Source: Fusobacterium sp. CAG:439 (GTDB taxonomy: Bacteria > Cyanobacteriota > Vampirovibrionia > Gastranaerophilales > Gastranaerophilaceae). From it: a DNA stretch of 41,711 nt. How positions within the stretch are numbered: position 1 is the first letter of the stretch; the number at the start of each line of letters is the position of its first letter. Under the pieces are notes generated by a model. It ran no database searches and was not told the origin of the DNA. It saw nothing but the letters and a program-made list of their open reading frames with translations. Positions 1 to 8,593 of this stretch are shown in pieces. The position numbers and the translations under genes are program-made. The stretch is taken from positions 57,367-99,077 of the forward strand of contig FR900479.1 in the NCBI GenBank assembly GCA_000438175.1, given 5' to 3'.

Positions 1-1
1 A

Positions 2-1342
2 AGTTATTTTAATACGGTTTGGGGACTTGCACTTTTATGTACGTTTATGTTCATTTACGCATTATTTATGAACCTCTCATATAAGCTGCAAAAAAGAAAA
101 TTGCAAAAATATCCTCAAATAATTAATGAGAACTATAAACCTTTTGTATCTGTTATGATACCCGCACATAATGAGGAAACAGTTATTTCAAATACAGTTC
201 AAAACATACTCGGTATGGATTATGAAAATTTTGAAATAATTGTTATTGATGACAGAAGTACAGATAATACTGCTTCCGTAATAAAGGATTTAGAGAAAAA
301 ATACGCAAAAGTTACGGCTCTTATCAGACCTTCGGATGCATTTCCAGGTAAATCCGCAGTTTTAAACGATGCTTTTAAAATTGCAAAGGGTGAAGCAGTT
401 CTTGTATTTGATGCGGATGCAACAGTTGAACCGAATTTTTTGTCGGAACTTATACCGTATCTTGAGCCAAAAGATGTCGGTGCTGTTCAGGCAAGAAAAG
501 TTATAAGAAATCGAAATCAAAATCTTTTAACAAGATGTCAGAATAATGAATATACAATGGATACACATTTTCAGGCAGGAAGAGATTCTGTTAAAGGTGC
601 TGTTGAACTGCGCGGCAACGGAGAATTAATTAAACGTCAGGCTGTTGAAGATATAGGCGGCTGGAATAATTATACAATCGTTGATGATTTGGATATGTCA
701 ACAAGATTACACATTAAAGGCTGGGATGTAAGATTTTGTCCCGATGCTGTTGTATATGAAGAAGGAATTATATACCTTCGCCCGCTTTACAGACAGAGAA
801 GAAGATGGCTTGAAGGAACTATCAGAAGATATTTGGAATATGCGGGAGATGTATTATTTTCAAAAGATATGTCCTTGCGTGCAAGCCTTGATATGACGGC
901 TTATATATCCCAATTTATTATGCCGGGTTGGTTTCTGATGGAAATTCTTATAAGAGGTTTTAAAGTTCTTGCAAAACAGGCACCGCCTCACATGCTTTAT
1001 TCGTCAATTTTTATAGGATGTGTTATCGGATTTGGGTTCTTTTTCGGGGCAAGATATGCTTTAAGAAGATATGATTATATGCCCCGTCTGGATGCAACAT
1101 TTGAAGCTTTGGAAACTTCAATATACCTCTTTATTATCTGGTTCCCGCTTGTACTCTATATCTGTTTTAAAATTTTGTTTATGAAAAAAGATATGAACTG
1201 GGGTAAAACGGCACACGGACTTGTTATGGAAGAAGAAGCAAGTATTAAAGCTTTTATAAAAAAAGAATTACAAAAAACAAAAGAATACACTAAGGAATAT
1301 ACAGAAAAACTTAAACAAATACTGGCTGAAAAAACTGATTAA
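2..1342 (+). CDS. Family 2 processive glycosyltransferase (5' end outside window)
   Basis: Membrane glycosyltransferase of the GT2 type that makes surface polysaccharide from a nucleotide sugar. Counting from the first in-window ATG (47), the GT-A signature runs in order: VMIPAHNEE (~36-44), IDDRSTDN (~67-74), the metal-binding DAD (122-124), DDLD (213-216) and a Q-RRRW motif (250-254), which is the acceptor-site pattern of processive synthases such as cellulose or poly-GlcNAc synthases. Hydrophobic segments follow at about 280-310 and 365-390. The frame stays open upstream of ATG 47 to the window edge and encodes another hydrophobic stretch, so the true start and a first membrane helix are probably cut off. 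The C-terminal 30 residues are Lys/Glu-rich. The apt gene starts 15 nt downstream and is probably co-transcribed. The polymer is not identifiable. Confidence 0.85.
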   Translation, partial: SYFNTVWGLALLCTFMFIYALFMNLSYKLQKRKLQKYPQIINENYKPFVSVMIPAHNEETVISNTVQNILGMDYENFEIIVIDDRSTDNTASVIKDLEKKYAKVTALIRPSDAFPGKSAVLNDAFKIAKGEAVLVFDADATVEPNFLSELIPYLEPKDVGAVQARKVIRNRNQNLLTRCQNNEYTMDTHFQAGRDSVKGAVELRGNGELIKRQAVEDIGGWNNYTIVDDLDMSTRLHIKGWDVRFCPDAVVYEEGIIYLRPLYRQRRRWLEGTIRRYLEYAGDVLFSKDMSLRASLDMTAYISQFIMPGWFLMEILIRGFKVLAKQAPPHMLYSSIFIGCVIGFGFFFGARYALRRYDYMPRLDATFEALETSIYLFIIWFPLVLYICFKILFMKKDMNWGKTAHGLVMEEEASIKAFIKKELQKTKEYTKEYTEKLKQILAEKTD

Positions 1343-1357
1343 AAAAGGAGAAAATAA

Positions 1358-1891
1358 ATGACAACAGAAACAATTATTAATGTAAAAGATAAAATTAGAG
1401 CTGTAAATGATTTTCCGAAACCGGGAATTATTTTCAGAGATATTACAACTGCATTGAAAGAGCCCGAAACATTAAAAGCAATGATTGATTATCTTTGTGA
1501 GCAATTCAAAGATATCAAAATTGATTACATTGCCGGTATTGAAAGCCGCGGATTTATATTCGGAATGCCGATGGCTTATAAGCTTAATGCAGGTTTTGTA
1601 CCTATCAGAAAACCGAATAAACTACCTGCCGCAACATACTCTCAGGAATATGAACTTGAATACGGTACAGATAAAATTGAAGTACATCAAGACGCTTTCC
1701 CGCAAGGTGCCAATGTATTAATCGTCGACGATTTACTTGCAACGGGCGGAACAGCGGAAGCTGCAGCTAAACTTGTAAAAAAGACAGGGGCTAATCTGGT
1801 TGGAATGGCTTTCTTAATTGAACTGGAAGCTTTAAAAGGAAGAAACAAACTCTCAGATGCCGGAAAAATTGTTTCAATGTTAACTTATTAA
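1358..1891 (+). CDS. apt: Adenine phosphoribosyltransferase
   Basis: Cytosolic purine-salvage enzyme that converts adenine and PRPP to AMP and pyrophosphate. The 177 aa length is normal. The APT-typical DFPKPGIIFRDIT stretch lies near residues 18-30, AGIESRGFIFG follows, and the PRPP-binding loop VLIVDDLLATGGTA is near 120-133. The start has a good RBS (AAAAGGAG) 7 nt upstream. It follows the glycosyltransferase by 15 nt and is closed by a strong terminator hairpin overlapping its stop codon. Confidence 0.97.
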   Translation: MTTETIINVKDKIRAVNDFPKPGIIFRDITTALKEPETLKAMIDYLCEQFKDIKIDYIAGIESRGFIFGMPMAYKLNAGFVPIRKPNKLPAATYSQEYELEYGTDKIEVHQDAFPQGANVLIVDDLLATGGTAEAAAKLVKKTGANLVGMAFLIELEALKGRNKLSDAGKIVSMLTY

Positions 1892-1917
1892 AAAAGAGCC
1901 TTTAAGGCTCTTTTTTA
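1892..1917. terminator. Bidirectional intrinsic terminator between apt and pseudopilin
   Basis: Stem AAAAGAGCC (1892-1900), loop TTTAA, stem GGCTCTTTT (1906-1914) with a T run on both strands. It serves apt from the left and the convergent pseudopilin gene from the right. Confidence 0.9.
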
Positions 1918-2681
1918 ATAGGTCATTTCCCAATTATCATTTAATATTTTACCGAAACACCCATGATAATTCTCTATACCTCCCGCAAGACAATATGTTG
2001 TAAACTGAGTTTCTCTATCATCATCAGATAAAGGAGATACGGCAGACGCTTCAGGATTGAGATCGTCAATAAACCAGCCGCTGCTTGTATCGTAAATAAA
2101 TATTTCAAACAAATCTCTTCCTTGAATATTCGGACCTTTTTGCCCGTTTACATCAACAATAATACTGACAAGAAAGGTATATGCACCCGATGTATAACCT
2201 ACTCTTATGCTTTGTCCGCTTGTAAGAGTATATAAACCGTTTGCACCGTTCTCTATAGTAAGCTCAAGACCATTCATTTTTTTATATGTTTCGGCAAAAC
2301 AAGGTGAACCGCTTTTATCACATTCAACTGCTATTTTAAAATATTTTTTTATGAAGTTGTTAGCGCTGTCCCGACTGTTTAAACCTGCTTCTTTTAAATT
2401 AACAGCATTATTATCTGTTTGATATTGTGTAAGCGCCTGAGATAACTCATTATAGAATTTATGAAGCTGTGTTACGTAAGTTTTTCGTTGGTGATTTTGC
2501 ATCAAAGACGGAACAGTCATTGCCGAAACCACGCCGATAATGCCTAAAGTGACCAAAACTTCTGCTAACGTAAATCCCAAGCGTACCGCTTGACCCGACA
2601 CAAAGATTTTGAATAAATCCTCAAAACTATGAGCAGGAGCTACAGAATTGCCCCCCCCCCGTAATTGTACAATTTTTTCAT
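1915..2681 (-). CDS. Phase-variable prepilin-type pseudopilin (out of frame at G10)
   Basis: Type IV pilin or type II secretion-like pseudopilin. ATG 2681 has a consensus RBS (GAAAGGAGC) and encodes MKKLYNY, then the G10 run at 2651-2660. With 10 G the frame ends after GGGAIL at a TAG. One more G (or two fewer) joins it to GGGGNSVAPAHSF, a roughly 36-residue leader, and the cleavage/methylation site G|FTLAEV followed by a hydrophobic helix. The remaining ~200 residues hold four Cys and the signature VDVNGQKGPN-x3-GRDLF. The prepilin part read alone would have to start at a GTG (2601) with no RBS. The convergent apt terminator closes it. No pilin assembly gene is in the window, so assembly, secretion or DNA-uptake roles are open. 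Confidence 0.85.
2588..2660 (-). repeat. 73-nt pilin leader repeat, copy 1
   Basis: Block covering the G10 tract and the codons for NSVAPAHSF..LFKIFV. It matches 15837-15909 at all but about six positions without gaps, which is far closer than the mature parts of the two proteins are to each other. Confidence 0.85.
2651..2660 (-). repeat. G10 homopolymer tract (slippage site, locus 1)
   Basis: Ten consecutive C on the + strand, G in the coding strand, seven codons after ATG 2681. At 10 G the downstream prepilin frame is off by one. At 11 G the joined frame is free of stops through the prepilin domain. Confidence 0.9.
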
Positions 2682-2707
2682 AATTGCTCCTTTCTTTTCC
2701 TTTTCAA

Positions 2708-2736
2708 ATTATAACAAATTTAATTAAAATTTTCAA
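2708..2736 (-). promoter_or_regulatory. Sigma70-type promoter of the first pseudopilin gene
   Basis: Minus-strand TTGAAA (2736-2731), 17-nt spacer, TATAAT (2713-2708), about 27 nt before ATG 2681. The strong promoter and RBS directly before ATG 2681 support it as the real start. Confidence 0.75.
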
Positions 2737-2744
2737 CGGAAAGC

Positions 2745-3338
2745 TTATCTGGAGTATATATCTTCCTTGCCGATTATCACATTTTCAGGTGTGTAATTTT
2801 GTATATAGTCTATAACTTGTTCGGGAGTATCAGCTGCAAAAAAGATACCTCTTGATTTTTCACCTGCAAATTTTTGCTGTATTATATCTTCAAAAAATTC
2901 CAGAAGTTTATTATAAAAACCGTTTGTATTTAATATCACTACAGGTTTATTGTTATAACCGAGCTGTTTTTGAACTATCATTTCCGCTAATTCTTCAAGA
3001 GTGCCGAAACCGCCTGCAAGAGCAACAACTGCATCCGAAAGCTCATCCATTTTTGCTTTTCTGCTTCTCATACAGGGAGTTACAAAAAGTTCAACACATT
3101 CATCTGTATAAACACCCATATTATGAAGTCTTTCGGGCATAACTCCGATTATCTGACATCCGCTTTTCTTAACTTCCTTTGCACAAGCCCACATAAGACC
3201 GAGAGAACTTCCGCCGTAGACAATATCATAGCCGGCTTTCCCGAGCAAAGTCCCTAATTCTTCGGCTGCATCATAAAAAGATTTATCTAAAAAATCAGAG
3301 GAAGATGCAAACACACAAACCCGTTTTATATCATTCAT
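2745..3338 (-). CDS. LOG family protein (TIGR00730 / nucleotide 5'-monophosphate phosphoribohydrolase-like)
   Basis: Rossmann-fold protein of the LOG family. Members release free base from cytokinin-type riboside monophosphates or act on related nucleotides; the substrate here is unknown. It has MRSRKAKMDELSDAVVAL followed by GGFGTLEEL, matching the family's M-x2-RK and PGG-x-GT-x2-E phosphate-binding motifs, with A in place of the usual P. The family's N-terminal CVFASSS is present. I chose ATG 3338 (MNDIKRV) because GGAGG lies 5-9 nt upstream; a longer TTG start would lie on top of that RBS. It overlaps the stop of the preceding gene by 8 nt, indicating translational coupling at the end of the rny run. 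Confidence 0.88.
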   Translation of the reverse strand: MNDIKRVCVFASSSDFLDKSFYDAAEELGTLLGKAGYDIVYGGSSLGLMWACAKEVKKSGCQIIGVMPERLHNMGVYTDECVELFVTPCMRSRKAKMDELSDAVVALAGGFGTLEELAEMIVQKQLGYNNKPVVILNTNGFYNKLLEFFEDIIQQKFAGEKSRGIFFAADTPEQVIDYIQNYTPENVIIGKEDIYSR

Positions 3339-3972
3339 CAAAACCTCCGCCAATTTTATAATAATATGAACAGCTTACACCGGTACCGTCATCCGAACAG
3401 TCTTTCTTTAACGCGTCCATATCCATATCAAATCCGAAAGGTTCAATTTTCCCTCCGTCGTAGATATTAACTCCGAAGATATCTTTTCCCCATCTGTTAG
3501 GCGGCAAAATACCGTTTATATCAAACATCATCAAAAACCAGACTTCAGAGGATTGGTCGGACTTTATATCTTTGATACCGACAAGAGTATTATTCTCGGC
3601 GAAATAGAAATCATCAAAAAAGTAAGTTTGCCCGCGGTAAACTCTTGTTCCGTTCATATAACGCGGTCTGTAATGTTTTATGGGATAATTTTCGGTGTTT
3701 ATCCGCAGATAAGGTTTAACAACAGCAAGAAGCAATGCTTCCCGTTCCTGCGGAGTTTTTGCCTTATTCATACTTTTTATCATATCGTCGGTAATATGAG
3801 CATTTATAACCGAAAACATATATTCAACTCGATTATATTTTTCATTCCATTTGGAAATAAAATTTGCCTGTCTTGTATTTTCTATAGAAAATGGCATAAT
3901 TAAAAGGATTACGCCAATCATTACAAAAAGCGCTATAGAGTATTCGAGTTTCCAACGATTTTTACCCGCCAT
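3331..3972 (-). CDS. Membrane-anchored protein with the pilin-family D-x-N-G-x3-P-N signature, no prepilin leader
   Basis: Protein of 213 aa with one N-terminal hydrophobic helix (about 11-29) after a short basic stretch, then an extracytoplasmic domain. No FTLxE cleavage motif is present. Near the C-terminus it has FDINGILPPNRWGKDIF, clearly the signature found in the five prepilin-type proteins of this window (consensus D-x-N-G-x3-P-N-x2-G-x-D-x-F), and the same late position of a Cys pair. It is probably a non-cleaved relative, perhaps a minor pseudopilin or platform-associated component. It sits between a PHP phosphatase and a LOG gene in the rny run, 8 nt from the former and overlapping the latter, with a GAGG RBS before ATG 3972. 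Confidence 0.75.
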   Translation of the reverse strand: MAGKNRWKLEYSIALFVMIGVILLIMPFSIENTRQANFISKWNEKYNRVEYMFSVINAHITDDMIKSMNKAKTPQEREALLLAVVKPYLRINTENYPIKHYRPRYMNGTRVYRGQTYFFDDFYFAENNTLVGIKDIKSDQSSEVWFLMMFDINGILPPNRWGKDIFGVNIYDGGKIEPFGFDMDMDALKKDCSDDGTGVSCSYYYKIGGGFDE

Positions 3973-3980
3973 AATACCTC

Positions 3981-4835
3981 TTATGCCATATCAATACGTT
4001 TCTTTTCCTGAATTAATTTATCATAAACCCATTCAGGCACAAAATTTTTACCTAATATTATCTGCCCGTTCATAATGTTCGGAGCGTGAAAATCCGAACC
4101 GCCGGTTACTATAAGACCGAGTTCTTCCGCCATTGATGAAAAATATTCCACACAGGCGGGAGAATGCTTTCTGTGATATGCTTCAATTCCGCGCAAACCG
4201 TATTGCATTAATTCTTTAATCAGACTTTCCGCAATATCCAGATCATGAGGGTGAGCTATTACGGGAACACCGCCTGCATCATAGATAATTTCAACCGCAT
4301 CCTGAGGAGTAACGGTTTTTCTTTGAACATATACGGGAGAATCATCATGAATATATTTAGCATACGCCTCTATAACACTTGTTGTCCCGCCTGCATTCGT
4401 AATAGCTTTTGCAATATGAGGACGTCCTATGCTGCCGCCTTCCGCAACCTGCTTTTTTATATCATCAAACTTAATTCTTATGCCTTCTTTTTTGGCAAGA
4501 AGATTTATAATTTCTTTGGTCTGCTTAACACGTGCCTGCTGCTGTATTTTCAACAGATTTTGAAAGTCACTGTTGTTCACATCCATAAAATAACCTAAAA
4601 TGTGAACTTCATAGTTTTTATACAAAGTATTAACTTCAATACCCTGAATAATTTCGAGTTTATCTTCTTTATTTTCTTTTTTTAAATAGTCTTTTGCAAC
4701 TTGATACGACAGGATATTATCGTGATCAGTCAAAGCAATTACCTGAAGCCCGACATCAATGGCAGTGTCTACAATCTTTTCGGGGGAAAAGACACCGTCA
4801 GAATAAAGGGTGTGAATGTGCAAATCACTTTTCAT
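3981..4835 (-). CDS. PHP domain metal-dependent phosphoesterase/nuclease (YciV/RNase AM-like)
   Basis: PHP superfamily enzyme of 284 aa, normal for YciV-type proteins, which act on nucleoside 3',5'-bisphosphate or as 5'-3' exoribonucleases. Metal-binding motifs are all visible: DLHIHTLYSDG (residues 4-14), LTDHDN (~35-40), E in GIEVN (~66), VIAHPHDL near 195 and GGSDFHAP near 245. ATG 4835 lies inside the last codons of ymdB (11-nt overlap) behind AAGGAAGAGG, so translation is coupled. Clustering with RNase Y and YmdB suggests a role in RNA or nucleotide turnover, which is inference. Confidence 0.87.
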   Translation of the reverse strand: MKSDLHIHTLYSDGVFSPEKIVDTAIDVGLQVIALTDHDNILSYQVAKDYLKKENKEDKLEIIQGIEVNTLYKNYEVHILGYFMDVNNSDFQNLLKIQQQARVKQTKEIINLLAKKEGIRIKFDDIKKQVAEGGSIGRPHIAKAITNAGGTTSVIEAYAKYIHDDSPVYVQRKTVTPQDAVEIIYDAGGVPVIAHPHDLDIAESLIKELMQYGLRGIEAYHRKHSPACVEYFSSMAEELGLIVTGGSDFHAPNIMNGQIILGKNFVPEWVYDKLIQEKKRIDMA

Positions 4836-5655
4836 TTTCCTCTTCCTTTTTACTTTTATCTACATAACAAAAAACTCTTTTTACAGCTACAGTATGCCCG
4901 CTTGTCGAATTAATTTCAACTTCGACAGCATTAATTTGGACGACATTACTGTCAGCTACGTCATATCGTTCGGGAATGACTGTAGTAAAACGGTTAAGAG
5001 AAGTATTATAATCCATTCCGATAACACTTTCCGATGATCCGCAAAAACCTGCATCAGTTATATATCCCATATCATTAATAATTTGTTCATCCGCGGTCTG
5101 AACATGAGTATGTGTTCCGAAAAAAGCACTTGCACCCAGTTCAGAGCAAAATCTTCCGAAACATATTTTTTCTGCGGTAGCTTCCGCATGAAAGTCAACA
5201 ATAACTATCGGGGTAATTTCTTTTAAGCGTATAATTTCATTTTTAACAACTGACCATTGTGATTCCACAGGAGACATAAAAACTCTGCCCAAAACATTTA
5301 TTACTGCAATTTTTATACCGTCTGTAATTTCAAAAACACGGCTGCCGGCTCCCGGAGTATTTGCAGGATAATTAAACGGTCTGATTAATTTATCAGCATT
5401 ATTGATGTAGTTAAATATTTCTTTTTTATCCCAAATATGGTTTCCTGATGTCATACATTGAACACCGTATTCACCAAGTTCGTTATAATTTTTTTCTGTT
5501 AAACCGAAACCATGTGATGCATTTTCGACATTAGCGATGATAAAATCATAATTCTGTTTATTTTTTTCCAAAAAATCCCTAACGGCAAATCTTCCCGGTC
5601 TGCCGACCAAATCTCCGAAAAATAAAATTTTTATATTTTTTACATCACCTGTCAT
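4825..5655 (-). CDS. ymdB: YmdB family metallophosphoesterase
   Basis: Calcineurin-like phosphoesterase of the YmdB/TIGR00282 family. The Bacillus member hydrolyses 2',3'-cAMP and affects biofilm and motility decisions. Metal-ligand motifs are in order: FFGDLVGRPGR, IANVENASHGFGL, SGNHIWDKKE, DFHAEAT and FFGTHTHVQTADE. The 276 aa length is usual. It lies directly downstream of rny, the arrangement known from Firmicutes, separated by a hairpin. The last 11 nt overlap the PHP gene. Confidence 0.93.
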   Translation of the reverse strand: MTGDVKNIKILFFGDLVGRPGRFAVRDFLEKNKQNYDFIIANVENASHGFGLTEKNYNELGEYGVQCMTSGNHIWDKKEIFNYINNADKLIRPFNYPANTPGAGSRVFEITDGIKIAVINVLGRVFMSPVESQWSVVKNEIIRLKEITPIVIVDFHAEATAEKICFGRFCSELGASAFFGTHTHVQTADEQIINDMGYITDAGFCGSSESVIGMDYNTSLNRFTTVIPERYDVADSNVVQINAVEVEINSTSGHTVAVKRVFCYVDKSKKEEENEK

Positions 5656-5676
5656 AATTATTGTTCCTTTAAAACA

Positions 5677-5697
5677 GGCTGAGGCAAAGCCTCAGCC
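5677..5697 (-). terminator. Perfect hairpin between rny and ymdB (attenuator or processing site)
   Basis: GGCTGAGGC, AAA loop, GCCTCAGCC: a 9-bp GC-rich stem 8 nt after the rny stop. On the minus strand it is followed only by TGTTTT, so termination would be partial. It could instead stabilise the 3' end of rny mRNA. Confidence 0.6.
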
Positions 5698-5705
5698 ATA
5701 TATTT

Positions 5706-7226
5706 TTACTTAGCTATTTCGGTTGTTCTAAACTCTCTTACCACAGTAACTCTGATTTGTCCCGGATAATCAAGTTCATCTTCAATACGCTTTGCCACAT
5801 CTCTTGCAAGTTTTTGTGATGCAAGATCATCAAATTTTTCGGATTCGACGATAATTCTGACTTCACGCCCTGCCTGAACAGCAAATGATTGTTTAATCCC
5901 TTCATAGCTGTTAACAATTTCTTCAATCTTTTGCAGACGTTTAATATAAATTTCCAGAGTATCGCGCCTTGCACCGGGTCTGCCTGCGGAGATTGCATCG
6001 GCAACTTTTACAAGTACGGCCTCTATTGTATTTGCAACAACGTCATCATGGTGTGCCTCTATGGCATGAATAACTTCGGGACGTTCACCGAACCTTGAAG
6101 CAAGTTCAACACCAAGTTGGATATGAGTTCCCTCTTGAGTTTGATCAACAGCTTTACCTATATCGTGCAAAAGTCCCGCACGTTTTGCGATTTTTTCGTT
6201 TGCTCCGATTTCGGCAGCAAGCATGCCTGCAATATGCCCGACTTCAAGCGAGTGTTTCAAAACATTCTGCCCGTAACTTGTTCTGTAATACAGACGTCCG
6301 AGAGTTTTTATAAGTTCTTTATTTAAACCCATAACACCCATTTCAAGAGCAGCATTTTCGCCTTCTTCCCAGATTTTTTTATCAATTTCTTCCTGAGCTT
6401 TTTCAACCATTTCTTCAATACGCACAGGGTGAATACGACCGTCTACAATCAACTTTTCAAGTGCAAGTTTTGCAATCTCGCGTCTTACAGGATCAAAGCT
6501 TGATAATACAACGGCTTCAGGGGTATCATCAATTATCAAATCAACACCGGTTAAAGTTTCCAGAGCTCTGATATTACGACCTTCACGGCCGATTATACGT
6601 CCTTTCATTTCATCATTAGGCAAAGCAACAACAGACACGGTTGTTTCTACAACCTGTTCAATCATACATCTTTGCATTGTAGTTGAAAGAATTTCTTTTG
6701 ATTTTTCAAGAGAAATTTCCTTTATTTTAGCTTCATTTTCTCTGATAAGCTGCATCTGCTCCTGAGCCAGATCATGTTTTAACTGGTCAAGAAGCATATT
6801 TTTTGCATCTTCCGCTGACATTCCCGAAATTCGTTCCAGTTCGGTTGTTTGTTTTTGAACTATTTCTGCAAGGTAATCTTCTTTTTCAAGTAATTCATCA
6901 AGTTTTCTTTGAGCCTGCAAGTCTTTTTCGGTGTATTCCTGAATTTTATCTTCAAGCATATCCTCTCTTTTTGCTAATTTTTGTTCCTGTCTTGCAAGTT
7001 CTTGTCTTCTCTCTCTTTCTTCTTCGTTAAGTTTTTCTCTGTCTTCCTGCAGCTCTTCAATAGCTTTAATTTTAGCTTCTTTAAGGAGCAGTTTTTCTTT
7101 CTCTTCTAATGCTTTTCTGTCTTTTTCTACGGATAAAAGCACGGATTTTGTTTTGCTCTGCTGGACAAAGAGCACAGCGACTAATGCTATTACCGCAATA
7201 ATCGCAATAATCAATAAAAAGTCCAT
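5706..7226 (-). CDS. rny: Ribonuclease Y
   Basis: Membrane-anchored endoribonuclease that initiates mRNA decay. The 506 aa protein has the full domain order: N-terminal membrane helix (3-23), a long Glu/Lys/Gln-rich coiled coil (about 30-180), a KH RNA-binding region with [15 protein letters not shown] near 208-222, and an HD domain with [10 protein letters not shown] (HD pair) and EAHHDDV. The C-terminal part ends [14 protein letters not shown] as in other RNase Y. It heads a leftward run of five genes. Confidence 0.97.
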   Translation of the reverse strand: MDFLLIIAIIAVIALVAVLFVQQSKTKSVLLSVEKDRKALEEKEKLLLKEAKIKAIEELQEDREKLNEEERERRQELARQEQKLAKREDMLEDKIQEYTEKDLQAQRKLDELLEKEDYLAEIVQKQTTELERISGMSAEDAKNMLLDQLKHDLAQEQMQLIRENEAKIKEISLEKSKEILSTTMQRCMIEQVVETTVSVVALPNDEMKGRIIGREGRNIRALETLTGVDLIIDDTPEAVVLSSFDPVRREIAKLALEKLIVDGRIHPVRIEEMVEKAQEEIDKKIWEEGENAALEMGVMGLNKELIKTLGRLYYRTSYGQNVLKHSLEVGHIAGMLAAEIGANEKIAKRAGLLHDIGKAVDQTQEGTHIQLGVELASRFGERPEVIHAIEAHHDDVVANTIEAVLVKVADAISAGRPGARRDTLEIYIKRLQKIEEIVNSYEGIKQSFAVQAGREVRIIVESEKFDDLASQKLARDVAKRIEDELDYPGQIRVTVVREFRTTEIAK

Positions 7227-7277
7227 AAAGTTTTATACCTTATCCTTTTCTATTTTTTAATAATACACGCAATGCCC

Positions 7278-7289
7278 GATACATGTATC
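7278..7289. promoter_or_regulatory. 12-bp perfect palindrome upstream of rny
   Basis: GATACATGTATC lies in the 206-nt gap between rny and the methyltransferase gene, about 50 nt before the rny ATG. It is a candidate operator; the rest of the gap is AT-rich and I see no other clear signal in it. Confidence 0.35.
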
Positions 7290-7432
7290 CTATCGAGCTT
7301 CAGTTAAATTTTATTTTAAGTGAATTTTATTGCATATATTTCCAAAAAATATTTACCTACTACATCTGTCAATATCTTATCATAATAAACAGTTTTTGTA
7401 TAGTAGAAATTTATTTTTTGATACAAAGAAAT

Positions 7433-8485
7433 TTATTTATTTTTCTGCCAGATTGTGTAAACGGTAAAATCACCGGCTTCGTTGGAATAACACTTTGATG
7501 AAAGAACAGGTTTGAACTTTCCGTCTTTTTTAAGAGCTTTGACAAGAGGAGATTTCAGCCGTATGTATTCTTTAGTTGAAGCGTCAAAATATATTTCGTC
7601 TTTAGGTGTAAATTTGTCAGCCTGATACAGATGTTCTTTTATATCGTTCCCTAAAACAAGAAAACCGCCCGGAAGAAGTTTTTCATAAACATTATCAGCA
7701 AAATTTTGCAAAACTTCTTCTTTATTTGTAAACCAAATTTTATCAAGAGTTTCTCTGTCATAGATATTACCGAAGGGATGATTGTTAGTTAAATGATAAA
7801 GAGCGTTTCTGAAAAAAATTGCACCAACCTGTTTATCAGGCTGTATATTTAAGATATCGCGAATATCACCTTTCTTAAATTTAAAATTATGTTTATATTC
7901 GTCTTTTACTTTAAAGTATTTTTCGTTAAAGACATTGAACGATTTTGAATATTCCAAGAAAGCTTCATCGTGCATACGGAATTCAGGAGGTTCAATTTCC
8001 TGCATCATTACGTAAAAACGTTTTTTCAAATCTTCTGCTGTTTTGTTATTTTTGCTGTTATTAATCAAAAAGTAATCAAGAGATTCGCTATTCACCGAAT
8101 AAATATTATTTTTTGCAAAATCAAGTGCTTTATCGGATGTATCATAACAATAAATTTTATATTTTACATCATTTTTATCATTAATGAGTGAATACAGGGA
8201 GATTGCTTCTTCCCCGTTTGAACAGGCAAAATCCATAATATCTGTTCCGTCAGGGAATTCATCCCGTAATAACCCGGCAAAGCCTGTAAGAGTAGGAAAA
8301 TCTCTGTAAAAAGCAGTATCTATAAACAGATTTTCATTATCCGCTGTTTGCTTTAAGCTTGTAAAGCTGACGAAACAATCGTTATTTACGTTACTTCTTG
8401 CATAAGGACAGGAATTTTTTTCCTGTGCCGTATAAGAACGGGGATTTTTATTAAAAATATTAAAGCTTATATGCGATATTTTCAT
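7433..8485 (-). CDS. CheR-type SAM-dependent methyltransferase domain protein
   Basis: Protein of 350 aa whose catalytic half resembles CheR methyltransferases: DFACSNGEEAISL (about 85-97) matches the CheR SAM loop pattern W-x2-CSTGEEPYS, CYDTSDKAL follows, and FFRNALYHL matches the FCRNVLIYF motif. The CheR N-terminal helical domain is absent. Instead there is a polar N-terminus (MKISHISFNIFNKNPR) ending in VSFTSLKQTA at about 39-48, a peptide also seen in the AAA+ ATPase at 29812-31320. No chemoreceptor genes are nearby, so the target need not be a chemoreceptor. Start ATG 8485 gives the MKI N-terminus; a TTG 12 nt upstream has no support. The promoter was not located. Confidence 0.75.
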   Translation of the reverse strand: MKISHISFNIFNKNPRSYTAQEKNSCPYARSNVNNDCFVSFTSLKQTADNENLFIDTAFYRDFPTLTGFAGLLRDEFPDGTDIMDFACSNGEEAISLYSLINDKNDVKYKIYCYDTSDKALDFAKNNIYSVNSESLDYFLINNSKNNKTAEDLKKRFYVMMQEIEPPEFRMHDEAFLEYSKSFNVFNEKYFKVKDEYKHNFKFKKGDIRDILNIQPDKQVGAIFFRNALYHLTNNHPFGNIYDRETLDKIWFTNKEEVLQNFADNVYEKLLPGGFLVLGNDIKEHLYQADKFTPKDEIYFDASTKEYIRLKSPLVKALKKDGKFKPVLSSKCYSNEAGDFTVYTIWQKNK

Positions 8486-8536
8486 TGAAAAATACAAAAC
8501 CTATAAAAAATTATTTTTCACTGAATAAAAAATAAA

Positions 8537-8565
8537 TTTACATTTCTTTAACTCGGGTGTATAAT
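8537..8565 (+). promoter_or_regulatory. Promoter of pepA
   Basis: TTTACA (8537-8542), 17-nt spacer, TATAAT (8560-8565), 28 nt before the pepA ATG, with RBS AAGGAGAG in between. Confidence 0.8.
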
Positions 8566-8593
8566 CAAAAAAGAAAAAAAGGAGAGAGACATT

